Notes: generated by a model from the sequence alone, not told the origin. 64,000 nucleotides of DNA from an uncultured Prevotella sp. (GCA_937895845.1 CALBLK010000022.1:36027-100026), one strand, 5' to 3'; shown: positions 25,600 through 34,880, numbered from the stretch's first letter. A program made the numbers and translations.

Positions 25600-26673
25600 T
25601 CACACCGTTATCTCGCCAGAGCCGTAGCAACGGTGGCGCTCATGGTCGTAGACCACGCAAAACTGGCCCGGCGCCACCCCGTGGATGGCATCGTCAGAGT
25701 GGATGACATACACTCCCTCGCCCACCCTTTCGGCTGCGGCAGGATGCCATTCGGGCGTATGCCTGATTTTGAAGGTGATGCGCGCGGGCAGTTCCGGCAT
25801 GGTGAGAAAATGGAAGTCGTGCACACGGAACTCCCTCTTGTAGGCCGTCATCGGGTCGTAGCCATGGGCCACATAAAGGATGTTGCGCTCCACATCTTTC
25901 TTGACCACAAACCAAGGGCCGCCCCCGAGGCCAAGCCCCTTTCGCTGCCCGATGGTGTGAAACCACAGTCCTGCGTGCTCGCCAATCTTCCTCCCCGTGT
26001 CCAGCTCTACAATGTCACCGCGCCGCTCGCCCAGGTAGCGGCGGATATAGTCGTTATAGTTCACCTTTCCCAGAAAGCAGATGCCCTGCGAGTCCTTGCG
26101 CCTGGCGCTCGCCAAGTGCTCGCGCTCCGCGATGCTTCGCACCTCGTCCTTATGGAAATGGCCTATGGGGAAGAGTGCCTTTTGCAGCTGCCATCCATAG
26201 ATTTGCGCCAGGAAGTCGGTCTGGTCCTTCACCGGGTCCGGACTGGTTGTCAGCCATTTCCGTCCGTCAACGACCTCGGTCTGGGCATAGTGCCCTGTGG
26301 CTATCAGGTCATAGTCGCGCCCCCGCTTCTCGTGAAAGGCTCCAAACTTGATGAGCCTGTTGCACATCACGTCGGGGTTGGGCGTGAACCCGGCCCTCAC
26401 CTTGTCCATGGTGTAGCGCGCCACTTGCTCCCAGTATTCCCGGTGGCAGTCAACCACCTCCAGCCGGCAGCCATACTTGCGCGCCACAGCGGAGGCCATC
26501 TCCAGGTCTTCCTCGCTGGAGCAGTCCCATTCCTCCTTCTCCTCGGGTCCAATCTTGATATAGAAACAGTCGGGGTGCAGTCCCAGTCGCGCCAGTTCGT
26601 ACACCACCACCGAGCTGTCAACGCCGCCCGAGAGCAGCACAGCTATCCGCTTGCCTTGAACAGTCTCTGTCAT
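25600..26673 (-). CDS. mnmA: tRNA 2-thiouridylase
   Basis: This enzyme installs sulfur at C2 of the wobble uridine 34 in tRNAs for Lys, Glu and Gln, using ATP and persulfide sulfur. The 357-residue protein shows the PP-loop LLSGGVDSSV, the nucleophilic Cys in VMCNRLIKFG, the second catalytic Cys in QGICFLGKVNYNDY and the C-terminal beta domain. Its stop lies only 10 bp from the queG stop on the other strand, so two tRNA modification genes converge here. On its own strand it follows a GATE-domain gene by 37 bp, likely one operon. Confidence 0.95.
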   Translation of the reverse strand: MTETVQGKRIAVLLSGGVDSSVVVYELARLGLHPDCFYIKIGPEEKEEWDCSSEEDLEMASAVARKYGCRLEVVDCHREYWEQVARYTMDKVRAGFTPNPDVMCNRLIKFGAFHEKRGRDYDLIATGHYAQTEVVDGRKWLTTSPDPVKDQTDFLAQIYGWQLQKALFPIGHFHKDEVRSIAEREHLASARRKDSQGICFLGKVNYNDYIRRYLGERRGDIVELDTGRKIGEHAGLWFHTIGQRKGLGLGGGPWFVVKKDVERNILYVAHGYDPMTAYKREFRVHDFHFLTMPELPARITFKIRHTPEWHPAAAERVGEGVYVIHSDDAIHGVAPGQFCVVYDHERHRCYGSGEITV

Positions 26674-26710
26674 CGCACAATGTAAAATATGAATAGGTGA
26701 TTAGAATTAT

Positions 26711-27688
26711 TTACAGGCACCCGCCTCTCAGCGCGTGCCCCCTCATCCACCGGCGCGCCCTTGCGCACAGCCTCCTGGCCCACACCAGCGCAATGGCAAA
26801 CGCGATGCGCGTGCCCAGCAGCCACAGGGGCGAGATGCCCGTGGCGCCAAACACCACCGTGTCTTCAATCATGGAGTGGTTCATGATGAGATGAAAGTTC
26901 ACATCGTTGGCCTCCTTGCGCGTGATGACGCCCCTCTCCTCCAGCTCTACCATCACCGCCGAGCCATAGCTGATGCCCAGCACGTTGCCCACCAGCCACA
27001 TATAGGCGGCCTGGCGGGGCAGCCCGAACAGCCGCATCAGGGGTGACAGCCACCGCGACAGCGGCTCCAGCAGGCCATAGGCCTCAATCAGCCGCTGCAG
27101 CACCATGAGCACGCCGATAATCAGGAAGACCAGCAGCGACAGCCACACCTGCGACACCGCCCATGTGGCCAGCACCTCGCTGAACCCGCTGTTTGGCGCC
27201 GAGCCCAGATAGATGTAGCGCGCGCCGGTGTCGGGCACCAGCAGGTTGAGCACAACGGCACACACAAAGGCCATCACAATGCGCAGCAGGGCCATCTGCC
27301 CGAACGACGAGCCGGTCTTGCGGTTGACGGCACACTCCATCGGCAGGGCATGGCACAGGGCTATCATGAGTGCCACAATGGTGGCCTGCTTCATCGTGAG
27401 CGGTATGGCCGTCATCGCCGCAATGCCCGCATAGGTTCCGGCTGCCGCCCCGGAGATGAAGATGACCGCCGAGGAGCCGGGCAGCCCGAGGTGAACAAAA
27501 ACGGGATTGAGCGCGCGCGCCATCCAGTCTAACACGCCGAAGAATTGCAGCAGGGTGACCCCCAGCGAGATGGGAACCATGAGTTTGAGCAGCCACACGG
27601 TACTTTTCCATGTCGGCGACATGGCAGCGCGCGTACAGCAACCCAAGGTATGGAAAAAAGTGGACAATGCGTGCATGACACTCTTCAT
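26711..27688 (-). CDS. Nucleoside-recognition (GATE) domain membrane protein
   Basis: A 325-residue integral membrane protein from the ATG at 27688; an upstream ATG at 27736 would add a poorly conserved leader. It has two GATE-type units, LMVPISLGVTLLQFFGVLDW with GSSAVIFISGAAAGTYAGIAA, and LSRWLSPLMRLFGLPRQAAY with WLVGNVLGISYGSAVMVEL. Such proteins resemble half-sized nucleoside transporters and the spore maturation proteins SpmA/B, but the substrate is unknown. A minus-strand -7 box TAGCTTTG (27704-27697) lies next to the start, so the leader is very short. mnmA follows. Confidence 0.8.
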   Translation of the reverse strand: MKSVMHALSTFFHTLGCCTRAAMSPTWKSTVWLLKLMVPISLGVTLLQFFGVLDWMARALNPVFVHLGLPGSSAVIFISGAAAGTYAGIAAMTAIPLTMKQATIVALMIALCHALPMECAVNRKTGSSFGQMALLRIVMAFVCAVVLNLLVPDTGARYIYLGSAPNSGFSEVLATWAVSQVWLSLLVFLIIGVLMVLQRLIEAYGLLEPLSRWLSPLMRLFGLPRQAAYMWLVGNVLGISYGSAVMVELEERGVITRKEANDVNFHLIMNHSMIEDTVVFGATGISPLWLLGTRIAFAIALVWARRLCARARRWMRGHALRGGCL

Positions 27689-27778
27689 TCGTTCTGCAAA
27701 GCTACTGCTTTTCTCCCCAAAAGGGCCATTTCTCACCCTTCTTGCGTGTTAATAAATTATAATTATAATTGTTTTTAC

Positions 27779-27809
27779 TTTGCACCACACCACGTTTATA
27801 TTATTTTTG
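27779..27809 (+). promoter_or_regulatory. Promoter of the C10 protease gene
   Basis: TTTG at 27779-27782, a 19-bp spacer and TATTTTTG at 27802-27809 match the Bacteroidetes consensus. The start codon is about 118 bp further on, leaving a leader of about 110 nt. Confidence 0.8.
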
Positions 27810-27879
27810 CAATTGCTGGAATACTATAAATAGGTACAAAAAGCAAGAGAGGGCGCTGCTTTCCGCACGTCCAAGTAAT

Positions 27880-27918
27880 CATTAACCCTACTAAACGTAA
27901 CCATTAACCCTACTAAAC
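27880..27918 (+). repeat. 17-bp direct repeat in the C10 protease leader
   Basis: The unit CATTAACCCTACTAAAC occurs at 27880-27896 and 27902-27918, 22 bp apart, just upstream of the start codon at 27928. It may be a duplicated regulatory site or a leader element. Confidence 0.7.
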
Positions 27919-27927
27919 CCTACCACA

Positions 27928-30597
27928 ATGAAAAGAACCCTCACACTTCTGCTCATGTCAATGCTGGTGCATTTGGCCATTGCGGGCACCGTCAGCGAGC
28001 GGCAGGCCCTGGCCATTGCCAAGGCTTTTGCCCTGCGGCACGGCATGGCAATGGCCGCAGAAGCGCCGCGGATGGCGGCCAAGCGGATGCTGCCGGCCCA
28101 GGGCACGGCCAAGGCTGTGCCCTCCTACTACGTGTTCAACATGGACAAGGCCAACAGTGGCTTTGTCATTGTCAGCGGCGACGACCGCATGGAGCCTGTG
28201 CTGGGCTACTGTCCCACCGGCAGCTTTGACTCGGCCGACATCCCCGACGGCCTGCGCTGGCTGCTCAATGCCTACACCGGCAGGCTCGCCGCGCTGCAAG
28301 AGGGCGAGACAGTCACCGGGACTGTGGTGAGCACCGAGGCCGTTGCGCCGCTGGTGAAGGCCAAGTGGAACCAAAACGCGCCCTACAACCTGCTCACGCC
28401 AAAGGTTGACGGCACGCCCACCTACACGGGGTGCGTGGCCACGGCCATAGCCCAGGTGCTCCACCATCTGAAGACCAAGGGAGCCAAGGCCATTCCGGCC
28501 TACACCACCAGCACACAGCGCATAGACATGCCGGAGCTGCCGGCCACCACCTTCGACTGGGACATGATGAAGACAACCTACGAAACGACGGAGACAGACG
28601 AGAGTGCCATGGAGGTGGCCAAGCTGATGGCCTACTGCGGACAGGCGGTAAACATGAACTACAACACCACTGCCTCGGGCAGCTATGTACGTCCGCATGA
28701 GCTTGCCCTCTACCTCGGCGTGTCCCCCACGGCCAAGTTTGCCGACCACGGCGACTACAACAAGCATCAGTGGGACAGTCTGCTGTTCAGCGAGCTGAAA
28801 GCCGGACGGCCCGTCCTCTATGCGGGTAGGGACAGAAGCAACGCCAATGCCCCGTCAGCCCACCAGTTTGTGTGCGACGGATACGACGGGAAAGGCTACT
28901 TCCACATCAACTGGGGATGGGGCGGCATGAGCGACGGCTACTTCCAGCTGTCCATCCTCAGCCCTCCCGTCCAGGGCATCGGCGGCGGTACCGGCGGCTA
29001 CGTGTCAGACCAGCGGATTGTCTACAACCTCAAGGCTGCCGGCGACAGCGAGACAGCCTCGCCGGCGGCAACGGTCTATGGGGCTATCTCCATCGGCGAC
29101 CGCATTACGTACAGGAACGACGCCTCACAAACGTTCCTGACCTACGTGGAGGTCAACTTCCTCAACTACGGGCACCGGCCGCACACCTACAAGTTCGCCC
29201 TGCAACTCTACCAGGGTGAAACCTTTGTCAAGCAGCTGGACTTCTCAGACAGAGAATATCCCACAAACAGCCACGAGTACTGGAAATGCACATTCAACAA
29301 CCTTGACTTCACGGGCGTTCCCGACGGCACCTACCGCATCGTGCCGGCAAGCAAGGCCGAGGGCTACGCCGTAACCGTGCCCTGCGAGAACAGCGACGCC
29401 AACTACGTGGAGGCCACCCTCAAGGACAACACGCTGACCCTCACCCGCCACCCCAAGACGGCCGGCGGCGACTTTGCAGTGAGCGGCGTGACCATTGACG
29501 GCAAGCTCGTTGCAGGGCGCAAGGTTCCCGTCCGCTTCACCGTGACCAACAACGGCACGGGCGGCAGCGAGCTTCCGCTCTCAGTAGAGCTGGGCTTCGA
29601 AACGACAGAGACAACCGTCTATGTTGACCCAGGGCAGTCGGAGGAGGTCACCGTATGGATTACGCCGTCGATGCCCATCAATGACTACTACGAGCAGGAA
29701 CTGATGATAGTCAACAGCAACGATGGCACCGACCTGTATTATGACACGGTCACGCTGACCGACCCCGTCACCTCCTCACTCTCGGCCGGCAACATCACAG
29801 TGAGCAACTCCAACGGTTCAAGCGTGTCAGGCACAACCCTTGACTTCACTGTTGAGCTGAAGAACCGCATGAGCAAGGCGTACGACGACTATGTCATCGC
29901 CGTGCTCTATGGTGTCAACAACGGCACCTATGTCAGCCAGCAGACGCTCTACAAGCCGGTGACCGTCGCGGGAAGCGGCACCGAAACGGTGGGCTTCACC
30001 TTCAGCGGCCTCGACCCGGGCTTTGACCACTATCACCTGGTGCTGCACTACTACAACCACATAGGGACTGCACAGATGCTCGCCCGCGACTACGAGATGG
30101 GCATCAACCAGTCGTACGCCAGTCTCAGAGGCGGACGCCATATCATGGAAACGGTGGACGAGATGCCCCGGACGCTCACAACTACGGTGACCAACCAGGG
30201 CGACACCGACTATGACAATGCTGTGGTCTTCTCGCTCGTCAAGGACTTAGGCAACGGCTATGGCCGCGAGGTGTCCGGCGAGAAGCGCGGGGTGAACATT
30301 CCTGCCGGCGGCAGTGCGGAGCTGACTTTCAACATCCCGGAAGACATCAACGAGGAGGGCAGCTACATCGGCTACTGCTACTACTATTCCAACGGCGAGA
30401 AGCTTCCGATGAGCATCTTCTACTTCACCTTTGCCACCGGCATCATGGACATCACTGCTGGCACCGGCGCCACAGGAAGCCCAGCCAAGGTGTTCACGCC
30501 CGGCGGCCGGCTCGTCGGCACGATGAGTCCCGGCGAGATGAAAGCCCGTCTGCCCAAGGGTGTCTACATCGTCAAGGGAAAGAAAGTGATCAACTGA
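27928..30597 (+). CDS. Secreted C10-family cysteine protease (streptopain/interpain-like) with T9SS-type C-terminal tail
   Basis: An 889-residue preproenzyme. A signal peptide (1-20) is followed by a Spi-type inhibitory prodomain (about 20-140). The catalytic domain has Cys169 in TYTGCVATAIAQ and His312 in SAHQFVCDGYDGKGYFHINWGWGG, as in Streptococcus SpeB and Prevotella intermedia interpain A. After about residue 365 come several beta-sandwich modules resembling CARDB domains (for example FAVSGVTIDGKLVAGRKVPV). The final 40 residues (KVFTPGGRLVGTMSPG, then LPKGVYIVKGKKVIN) look like a type IX secretion sorting domain, which predicts surface attachment or release. It has its own promoter and a strong terminator, so it is monocistronic. 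Confidence 0.92.
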   Translation: MKRTLTLLLMSMLVHLAIAGTVSERQALAIAKAFALRHGMAMAAEAPRMAAKRMLPAQGTAKAVPSYYVFNMDKANSGFVIVSGDDRMEPVLGYCPTGSFDSADIPDGLRWLLNAYTGRLAALQEGETVTGTVVSTEAVAPLVKAKWNQNAPYNLLTPKVDGTPTYTGCVATAIAQVLHHLKTKGAKAIPAYTTSTQRIDMPELPATTFDWDMMKTTYETTETDESAMEVAKLMAYCGQAVNMNYNTTASGSYVRPHELALYLGVSPTAKFADHGDYNKHQWDSLLFSELKAGRPVLYAGRDRSNANAPSAHQFVCDGYDGKGYFHINWGWGGMSDGYFQLSILSPPVQGIGGGTGGYVSDQRIVYNLKAAGDSETASPAATVYGAISIGDRITYRNDASQTFLTYVEVNFLNYGHRPHTYKFALQLYQGETFVKQLDFSDREYPTNSHEYWKCTFNNLDFTGVPDGTYRIVPASKAEGYAVTVPCENSDANYVEATLKDNTLTLTRHPKTAGGDFAVSGVTIDGKLVAGRKVPVRFTVTNNGTGGSELPLSVELGFETTETTVYVDPGQSEEVTVWITPSMPINDYYEQELMIVNSNDGTDLYYDTVTLTDPVTSSLSAGNITVSNSNGSSVSGTTLDFTVELKNRMSKAYDDYVIAVLYGVNNGTYVSQQTLYKPVTVAGSGTETVGFTFSGLDPGFDHYHLVLHYYNHIGTAQMLARDYEMGINQSYASLRGGRHIMETVDEMPRTLTTTVTNQGDTDYDNAVVFSLVKDLGNGYGREVSGEKRGVNIPAGGSAELTFNIPEDINEEGSYIGYCYYYSNGEKLPMSIFYFTFATGIMDITAGTGATGSPAKVFTPGGRLVGTMSPGEMKARLPKGVYIVKGKKVIN

Positions 30598-30641
30598 AAC
30601 CGCGACACACCGGGCACCATCCGATAAGCATACGGCTTTAT

Positions 30642-30722
30642 CCCGCATCGGCATGAGGGCCGATGCGGGTAAGCTAAAAAAAGACGGACAGCAAGACTTT
30701 ATCTTGCAGTCCGTCTTTTTTA
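30642..30722 (+). terminator. Double terminator after the C10 protease gene
   Basis: An 11-bp perfect hairpin (30642-30652 and 30659-30669) is followed by a longer stem (30676-30696 with 30702-30722) flanked by A- and T-tracts, so the second structure can terminate both strands. Confidence 0.88.
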
Positions 30723-30780
30723 ATTCGTAACAGCCACCTGCGCAACGTCCGGCCATTGCCCATTCACCATTCATCCGAAG

Positions 30781-30985
30781 CCGCCGGACGGCCGGAACAA
30801 AGGCCAACGGGAAGCAAGCCACAACGGCCTGTTTGGATAAAAAAATGGGGGAACTCTGCAAGACGGCCTGTCCTGCCGTGCCATCCGGCCCATATTGCAG
30901 CGCGAAACGAACCGTTCTGTCATGCCAAACGGCCCATGTTGCAGCGCGGAACGGTGCGTTTCGCGCTGCAACATGGGCCGTTTCA
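30781..30985. repeat. GC-rich intergenic repeat (copy B) with a 22-bp-arm inverted repeat
   Basis: This lies in the gap between the convergent C10 protease and rsgA genes. Bases 30814-30834 repeat the GCAAGCC..CGGCCTGTTT type motif seen in copies A and D. Downstream, a perfect inverted repeat with 22-bp arms (30927-30948 and 30962-30983) encloses a 13-nt loop. Half of the arm (CCCATRTTGCAGCGCG) also occurs upstream at 30889-30904. The hairpin sits just past the rsgA stop and could act as its terminator. Confidence 0.75.
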
Positions 30986-30997
30986 CGTCCGTTGAAG

Positions 30998-31924
30998 TTA
31001 CCTGTACTTCCCTTCCTCTTTGTCCTCCAGCATACTCAGGTACGACTGGTAGCGGCTTTCGGCGATGAGGTGCTCCCTGACAGCAGCGATGACCGCGCAC
31101 CCCGGCTCGTGCGTATGCGTGCAGTTGCTGAAGCGGCACCGGCTTGAGAAGCGGAAAATGTCCCTGAAGTAGCCCGACAGTTCGCCCGGCTCTATGTCGA
31201 ATGTGCCGAAGCCCTTGATGCCCGGCGTGTCGACAATCCAGCCGCCGGCGGGCAGTGGCAGCATCTCGCTGAATGTCGTGGTGTGCGTTCCCGTGTTGTG
31301 CGCGCCGCTGATCTCGCCCGTGCGGAGGTTGGCCCCGGGCAGCAGCCTGTTGACCAGTGTCGACTTGCCCACGCCGCTGTTGCCGCTGAGCACGCTCACC
31401 TTGCCCGCCAGCATTTCCATGAGCCGGTCTGTGCCCTCGCCCGTTGCAGCGGAAATTTCCAGGCAGTCGTAGCCCACGGTCTCATAGAGGGTTACCATCA
31501 TCCGCTGGTAGTGTCGCATCTCGCCGGCCAGCAGGTCGGTCTTGTTGAAAGCCAGCACCACCGGCACCCGGTAGGCCTCGGCCGAGGCCAGGAAGCGGTC
31601 GATGAACGTGGTGCTGGTCTGCGGCCGGTCAACGGTGACCACCAGCACCGCCATGTCCACGTTGGCCGCAATGATATGGCTCTGTTTCGAGAGGTTGGGC
31701 GACTTTCTGACGATGTAGTTCCGCCGGTCTCCGATAGCGGTGATAAAGGCCGTCCCCGCCAGGCTGGGCACAATGGTCACCCTGTCGCCCACGGCCACCG
31801 GGTTGGTGCTGCGGATTCCGCGCAGCCTGAAGCTGCCTTTCACCTTGCAGTCCACCTGCCGGCCGTCGTCCGTCCTCACGGTGTACCAGCTCCCGGTGTT
31901 CCTGATGACAAGTCCCTCCTCCAT
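30998..31924 (-). CDS. rsgA: Ribosome small-subunit GTPase A
   Basis: A circularly permuted GTPase that helps late maturation of the 30S subunit. The 308-residue protein has the N-terminal OB fold (MEEGLVIRNTGSWYTVRTDD), then G4 (FNKTDLL), G1 (LSGNSGVGKSTLVN), G3 (VDTPGIKGF) in permuted order and a C-terminal zinc knuckle with ligands in CRFSNCTHTHEPGCAV. It lies 11 bp downstream of frr on the same strand, so two ribosome-cycle genes share one operon and the frr promoter. Confidence 0.95.
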   Translation of the reverse strand: MEEGLVIRNTGSWYTVRTDDGRQVDCKVKGSFRLRGIRSTNPVAVGDRVTIVPSLAGTAFITAIGDRRNYIVRKSPNLSKQSHIIAANVDMAVLVVTVDRPQTSTTFIDRFLASAEAYRVPVVLAFNKTDLLAGEMRHYQRMMVTLYETVGYDCLEISAATGEGTDRLMEMLAGKVSVLSGNSGVGKSTLVNRLLPGANLRTGEISGAHNTGTHTTTFSEMLPLPAGGWIVDTPGIKGFGTFDIEPGELSGYFRDIFRFSSRCRFSNCTHTHEPGCAVIAAVREHLIAESRYQSYLSMLEDKEEGKYR

Positions 31925-31935
31925 CGGCCTTGCCT

Positions 31936-32496
31936 TTAGACGGTCATGATCTCCTTGTCCTTGGCGGCCAGCAGGCTGTCAATGCGCTTGATTATCTTGT
32001 CATGAATCTTCTGCAGGTCGTTCTCGGCATCCTTCTCCAAGTCTTCTGACAGCCCGTCCTTGATGGCCTTTTTCAGCTTGTCCTTCACGTCGGCCCTCAC
32101 GTTGCGCACCTGCACTTTCGTGCCCTCGCCCATCTTGTTGCACTGCTTGGCCAGCTCGCGGCGGCGCTCCTCGGTGGGCTGCGGGATGCCCAGGCGGATA
32201 ATCTCGCCGTTGTTCTCGGGCGTGATGCCCACGTCGCTGTCCATGATGGCTTTCTCGATGGCCTTTATCTGCTTCTTGTCCCAGGGACGGATGGCGATGG
32301 TGCGCGGGTCGGGCACCGACACGTTGGCCACCTGGTTGAGCGGCACCATCGAGCCATACGACTCCACCTTGATGCCATCAATGATGGCCACGTTGGCGCG
32401 GCCGGCGCGAACTCGCGCGAGCTGCTCCTCCAGATACATTGCGGCCATCTCCATTTTCTCCTCGGCGGCGGCCAGGGTTTCTTTTACGTCAATCAT
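31936..32496 (-). CDS. frr: Ribosome recycling factor
   Basis: This factor splits post-termination ribosomes together with EF-G. The 186-residue length is standard, with the three-helix bundle signatures MEMAAMYLEEQLARVRAGRA and SVPDPRTIAIRPWDKKQIKA, and the C-terminal helix VRADVKDKLKKAIKDG. It is the first gene of the frr-rsgA operon, 34 bp after a consensus promoter. Confidence 0.97.
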   Translation of the reverse strand: MIDVKETLAAAEEKMEMAAMYLEEQLARVRAGRANVAIIDGIKVESYGSMVPLNQVANVSVPDPRTIAIRPWDKKQIKAIEKAIMDSDVGITPENNGEIIRLGIPQPTEERRRELAKQCNKMGEGTKVQVRNVRADVKDKLKKAIKDGLSEDLEKDAENDLQKIHDKIIKRIDSLLAAKDKEIMTV

Positions 32497-32529
32497 GTTC
32501 TGTCTCTACGGTTTAAATGTTTTCTTGCA

Positions 32530-32561
32530 CAAATGTATCAACAATTCTCCATTCTGACAAG
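32530..32561 (-). promoter_or_regulatory. Promoter of the frr-rsgA operon
   Basis: On the minus strand CTTG (32561-32558), a 20-bp spacer and TACATTTG (32537-32530) give a full Bacteroidetes promoter. On the plus strand the divergent glycosidase gene has a TACCTTTG box at 32621-32628. Confidence 0.75.
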
Positions 32562-32696
32562 CATTTTGGTGACATTTTTCGTTTCCGCCACTTTTAGGGG
32601 CCTTTCTCAAATATAATTCATACCTTTGCAGGTGGAAATCAACATCCACACGCAGGCTCCGCGCCTGCCAGCCAACAGCATTAAAAACAATCTGCA

Positions 32697-33749
32697 ATGA
32701 ACACAAGGACAATCCGCCTCGCGCTGGCGGTTTGCTGCGCCACCGCCGCCATGCCAGCCTCTGCACAGAACCCGCAGCGGGGCGACTACGGCTATCTGTA
32801 CTGCCACATGAGCGACCGCGGCGAGTGGACGGCTTTCGCGCTGAGCCGCGACGGCCTCAACTACCACGACGTTATCAACGGCGACAGCATCTTCCCGCCC
32901 TCAGCGCACGCCCGCATCGAGGGCGGCACACGCGACGCCTACATCTGCCGCTCGCACGATGGCAAGGGCTACCTGATGGCGGTCACCGACATGTGCGTGC
33001 GCCGCAGCCACGTGTGGGACAACTACGGCATCGGCCTGCTGCGCAGCGGCGACCTCATCCACTGGCAGTCTGTCACCTTTGACTTCCGCAAGGGTCCCTT
33101 CATCTTCTGCGACCCGGCCTCGCCCGACGTCTACAAGGACTGGTCGGCCGTGAACCGCGTGTGGGCGCCGCAGGTATTCTGGGACCCGGCCTACCGATGG
33201 CCCGACGGCAGCAAGGGAGGCTACTTTGTCTACTACTCCATGTGGAACAGGGCCGAGGAGCCTTACGACCGCATGTACTACTCGTATGCCGACCGCACCT
33301 TCACCCGGCTCACCAAGCCGCGCCTGCTCTTCGACTGGGGCTACGCCACCATCGACGCCGACATCAACTTTGTGCCGGCCGACAGTCTGTACCACATGAT
33401 GATCAAAAAAGAGGGCGGCACACCGGGCCTGTTCACCTCGACCGCCCCGAGCCTCACCGGCCCGTGGAGCCGGCCCGACGACAAGGACTACATCAGTTTC
33501 GAGGGGCGGAAGAAGTGCGAGGGCGTGTCAGCCTTTCAGATTGCCGGCGAGGAGGGCTGGCGCATCGGCTACATCGAATACTCTTCGCGCCCCAAGCACT
33601 ACCGCATCTGCAAGGCCGACAAGTATATGCGCAACTTCACCGACCCGCAGGACATCCGCGGGGTCAACGGTCCGCAGCACGGCTCGTTCATGCGCCTCAC
33701 CCGCAAGGAGTACAAGCGGCTGGAGCGGTGGAGCAAGACTAAAGAATGA
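32697..33749 (+). CDS. Glycoside hydrolase family 43-like secreted protein
   Basis: A 350-residue exported protein with signal peptide (MNTRTIRLALAVCCATAAMPASAQ). The remainder is a five-bladed beta-propeller of the GH43/GH32 superfamily: early GDYGYLYCHMSDRGEWTAFA, the DAYICRSHDGKGYLMAVTD blade, VWAPQVFWDPAY with the pKa-modulating Asp region, and KKEGGTPGLFTSTAP. Family members act on arabinose-, xylose- or galactose-containing side chains. The usual first-blade Asp nucleophile-helper and the Glu acid cannot be assigned with certainty by eye. It stands alone, with no SusC/SusD pair or other polysaccharide utilisation genes nearby. Confidence 0.82.
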   Translation: MNTRTIRLALAVCCATAAMPASAQNPQRGDYGYLYCHMSDRGEWTAFALSRDGLNYHDVINGDSIFPPSAHARIEGGTRDAYICRSHDGKGYLMAVTDMCVRRSHVWDNYGIGLLRSGDLIHWQSVTFDFRKGPFIFCDPASPDVYKDWSAVNRVWAPQVFWDPAYRWPDGSKGGYFVYYSMWNRAEEPYDRMYYSYADRTFTRLTKPRLLFDWGYATIDADINFVPADSLYHMMIKKEGGTPGLFTSTAPSLTGPWSRPDDKDYISFEGRKKCEGVSAFQIAGEEGWRIGYIEYSSRPKHYRICKADKYMRNFTDPQDIRGVNGPQHGSFMRLTRKEYKRLERWSKTKE

Positions 33750-33813
33750 AGAAAAAGGTGGAACATCACGGATTTGCTGTACTTTTGCATCCAAAACAAC
33801 TGAAAGGCATTGC

Positions 33814-34770
33814 ATGAAACCAATGATTAAATACAGGGGCGGAAAGTCAAAGGAGATACCCCATATCATGTGGCATATCCCCCGGTTCACCGGACGCTAT
33901 GTCGAGCCTTTCTTTGGAGGCGGGGCACTGTTTTTCTTCCTTGAACCCCGACAAGCAATAATCAATGACATCAACTCAAAGCTCATCGGGTTTTACCGAG
34001 GTGTGCGCAATGACTACACCGGTTTGCGAAAAGAGCTTGACGAGATAGAGGCCCTGTATGCCAGCAACAGGAAAAGTTTCGAGGCGTTAAAGGCCTTGCA
34101 CCCAGACGAGCGGGTGGAGGACAGGAACGAGGAGCTGTACTACCGGCTCCGCAGCATGTTCAATGGGACAGCAGACAAGGAATACTCTGATGCCCTGCTA
34201 TATTACTACATTAACAAGACCGCATATTCAGGGATGATTCGCTACAACGCGCGCGGCGAGTTTAATGTTCCTTTCGGACGCTACAAGCACCTTAACACCA
34301 AGTCCGTAACGCCCTCGCACAGCAAGCTCCTGCAATCGGCAGAGCTTTTCAACACTGACTACAGTGCCATTTTCAATATGTGCAGCAAGGACGACTTCGT
34401 CTTTCTTGCCCCTCCCTACGACTGTGTGTTCTCGGACTATGGCAACGAAGAGTACAGAGACGGGGTCAACGAGGACTGTCACAGGCAGCTGGCCAGAGAC
34501 TTTGCCAACCTACCGTGCAAGGCACTGATGGTCATCGGGCGCACACCAATGACAGAAGAACTGTACAGGGAGTATATCGTGGACGAATATGAGAAGAACT
34601 ACGCCGTCAACATACGCAACAGGTTCAAGGCCGCCGCAAGCCATATCGTGGTTGCCAATTACAGGCAGTCCGAAGTTGCCGCCGGCGAACATACACCCAC
34701 ACCTTACAACAAACCAGAGTCCGCCCAGTTAAGGCTATTTGAAAGAAGACCACCTCGTTTGGGTGCATAA
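33814..34770 (+). CDS. Orphan D12-class adenine DNA methyltransferase with APPY instead of DPPY
   Basis: A 318-residue Dam-like protein from the ATG at 33814 (MKPMIKYRGGKSKEIP). SAM-binding motif I is VEPFFGGGALFFFL, as in D12-class N6-adenine methylases, and the YYYINKTAYSGMIRYNARG and FNVPFGRY segments of the family are intact. Catalytic motif IV, normally DPPY, reads LAPPYDCVFSDYG with Ala199 replacing the essential Asp, so the protein may be inactive or a DNA-binding relic. The base composition is visibly more AT-rich than its neighbours and no restriction endonuclease is adjacent, which suggests acquisition from a phage or mobile element. The frame is otherwise intact. Confidence 0.85.
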   Translation: MKPMIKYRGGKSKEIPHIMWHIPRFTGRYVEPFFGGGALFFFLEPRQAIINDINSKLIGFYRGVRNDYTGLRKELDEIEALYASNRKSFEALKALHPDERVEDRNEELYYRLRSMFNGTADKEYSDALLYYYINKTAYSGMIRYNARGEFNVPFGRYKHLNTKSVTPSHSKLLQSAELFNTDYSAIFNMCSKDDFVFLAPPYDCVFSDYGNEEYRDGVNEDCHRQLARDFANLPCKALMVIGRTPMTEELYREYIVDEYEKNYAVNIRNRFKAAASHIVVANYRQSEVAAGEHTPTPYNKPESAQLRLFERRPPRLGA

Positions 34771-34880
34771 CAGAGAAAACATTAAACCGGTTAGCGTAAG
34801 CCGATTCTCAAGGCTTCCGTGGCTTGAATATTTGCAGTAATTTTGCAAGCCGAAGAGAGAGAGACAAGACACACAACCCG

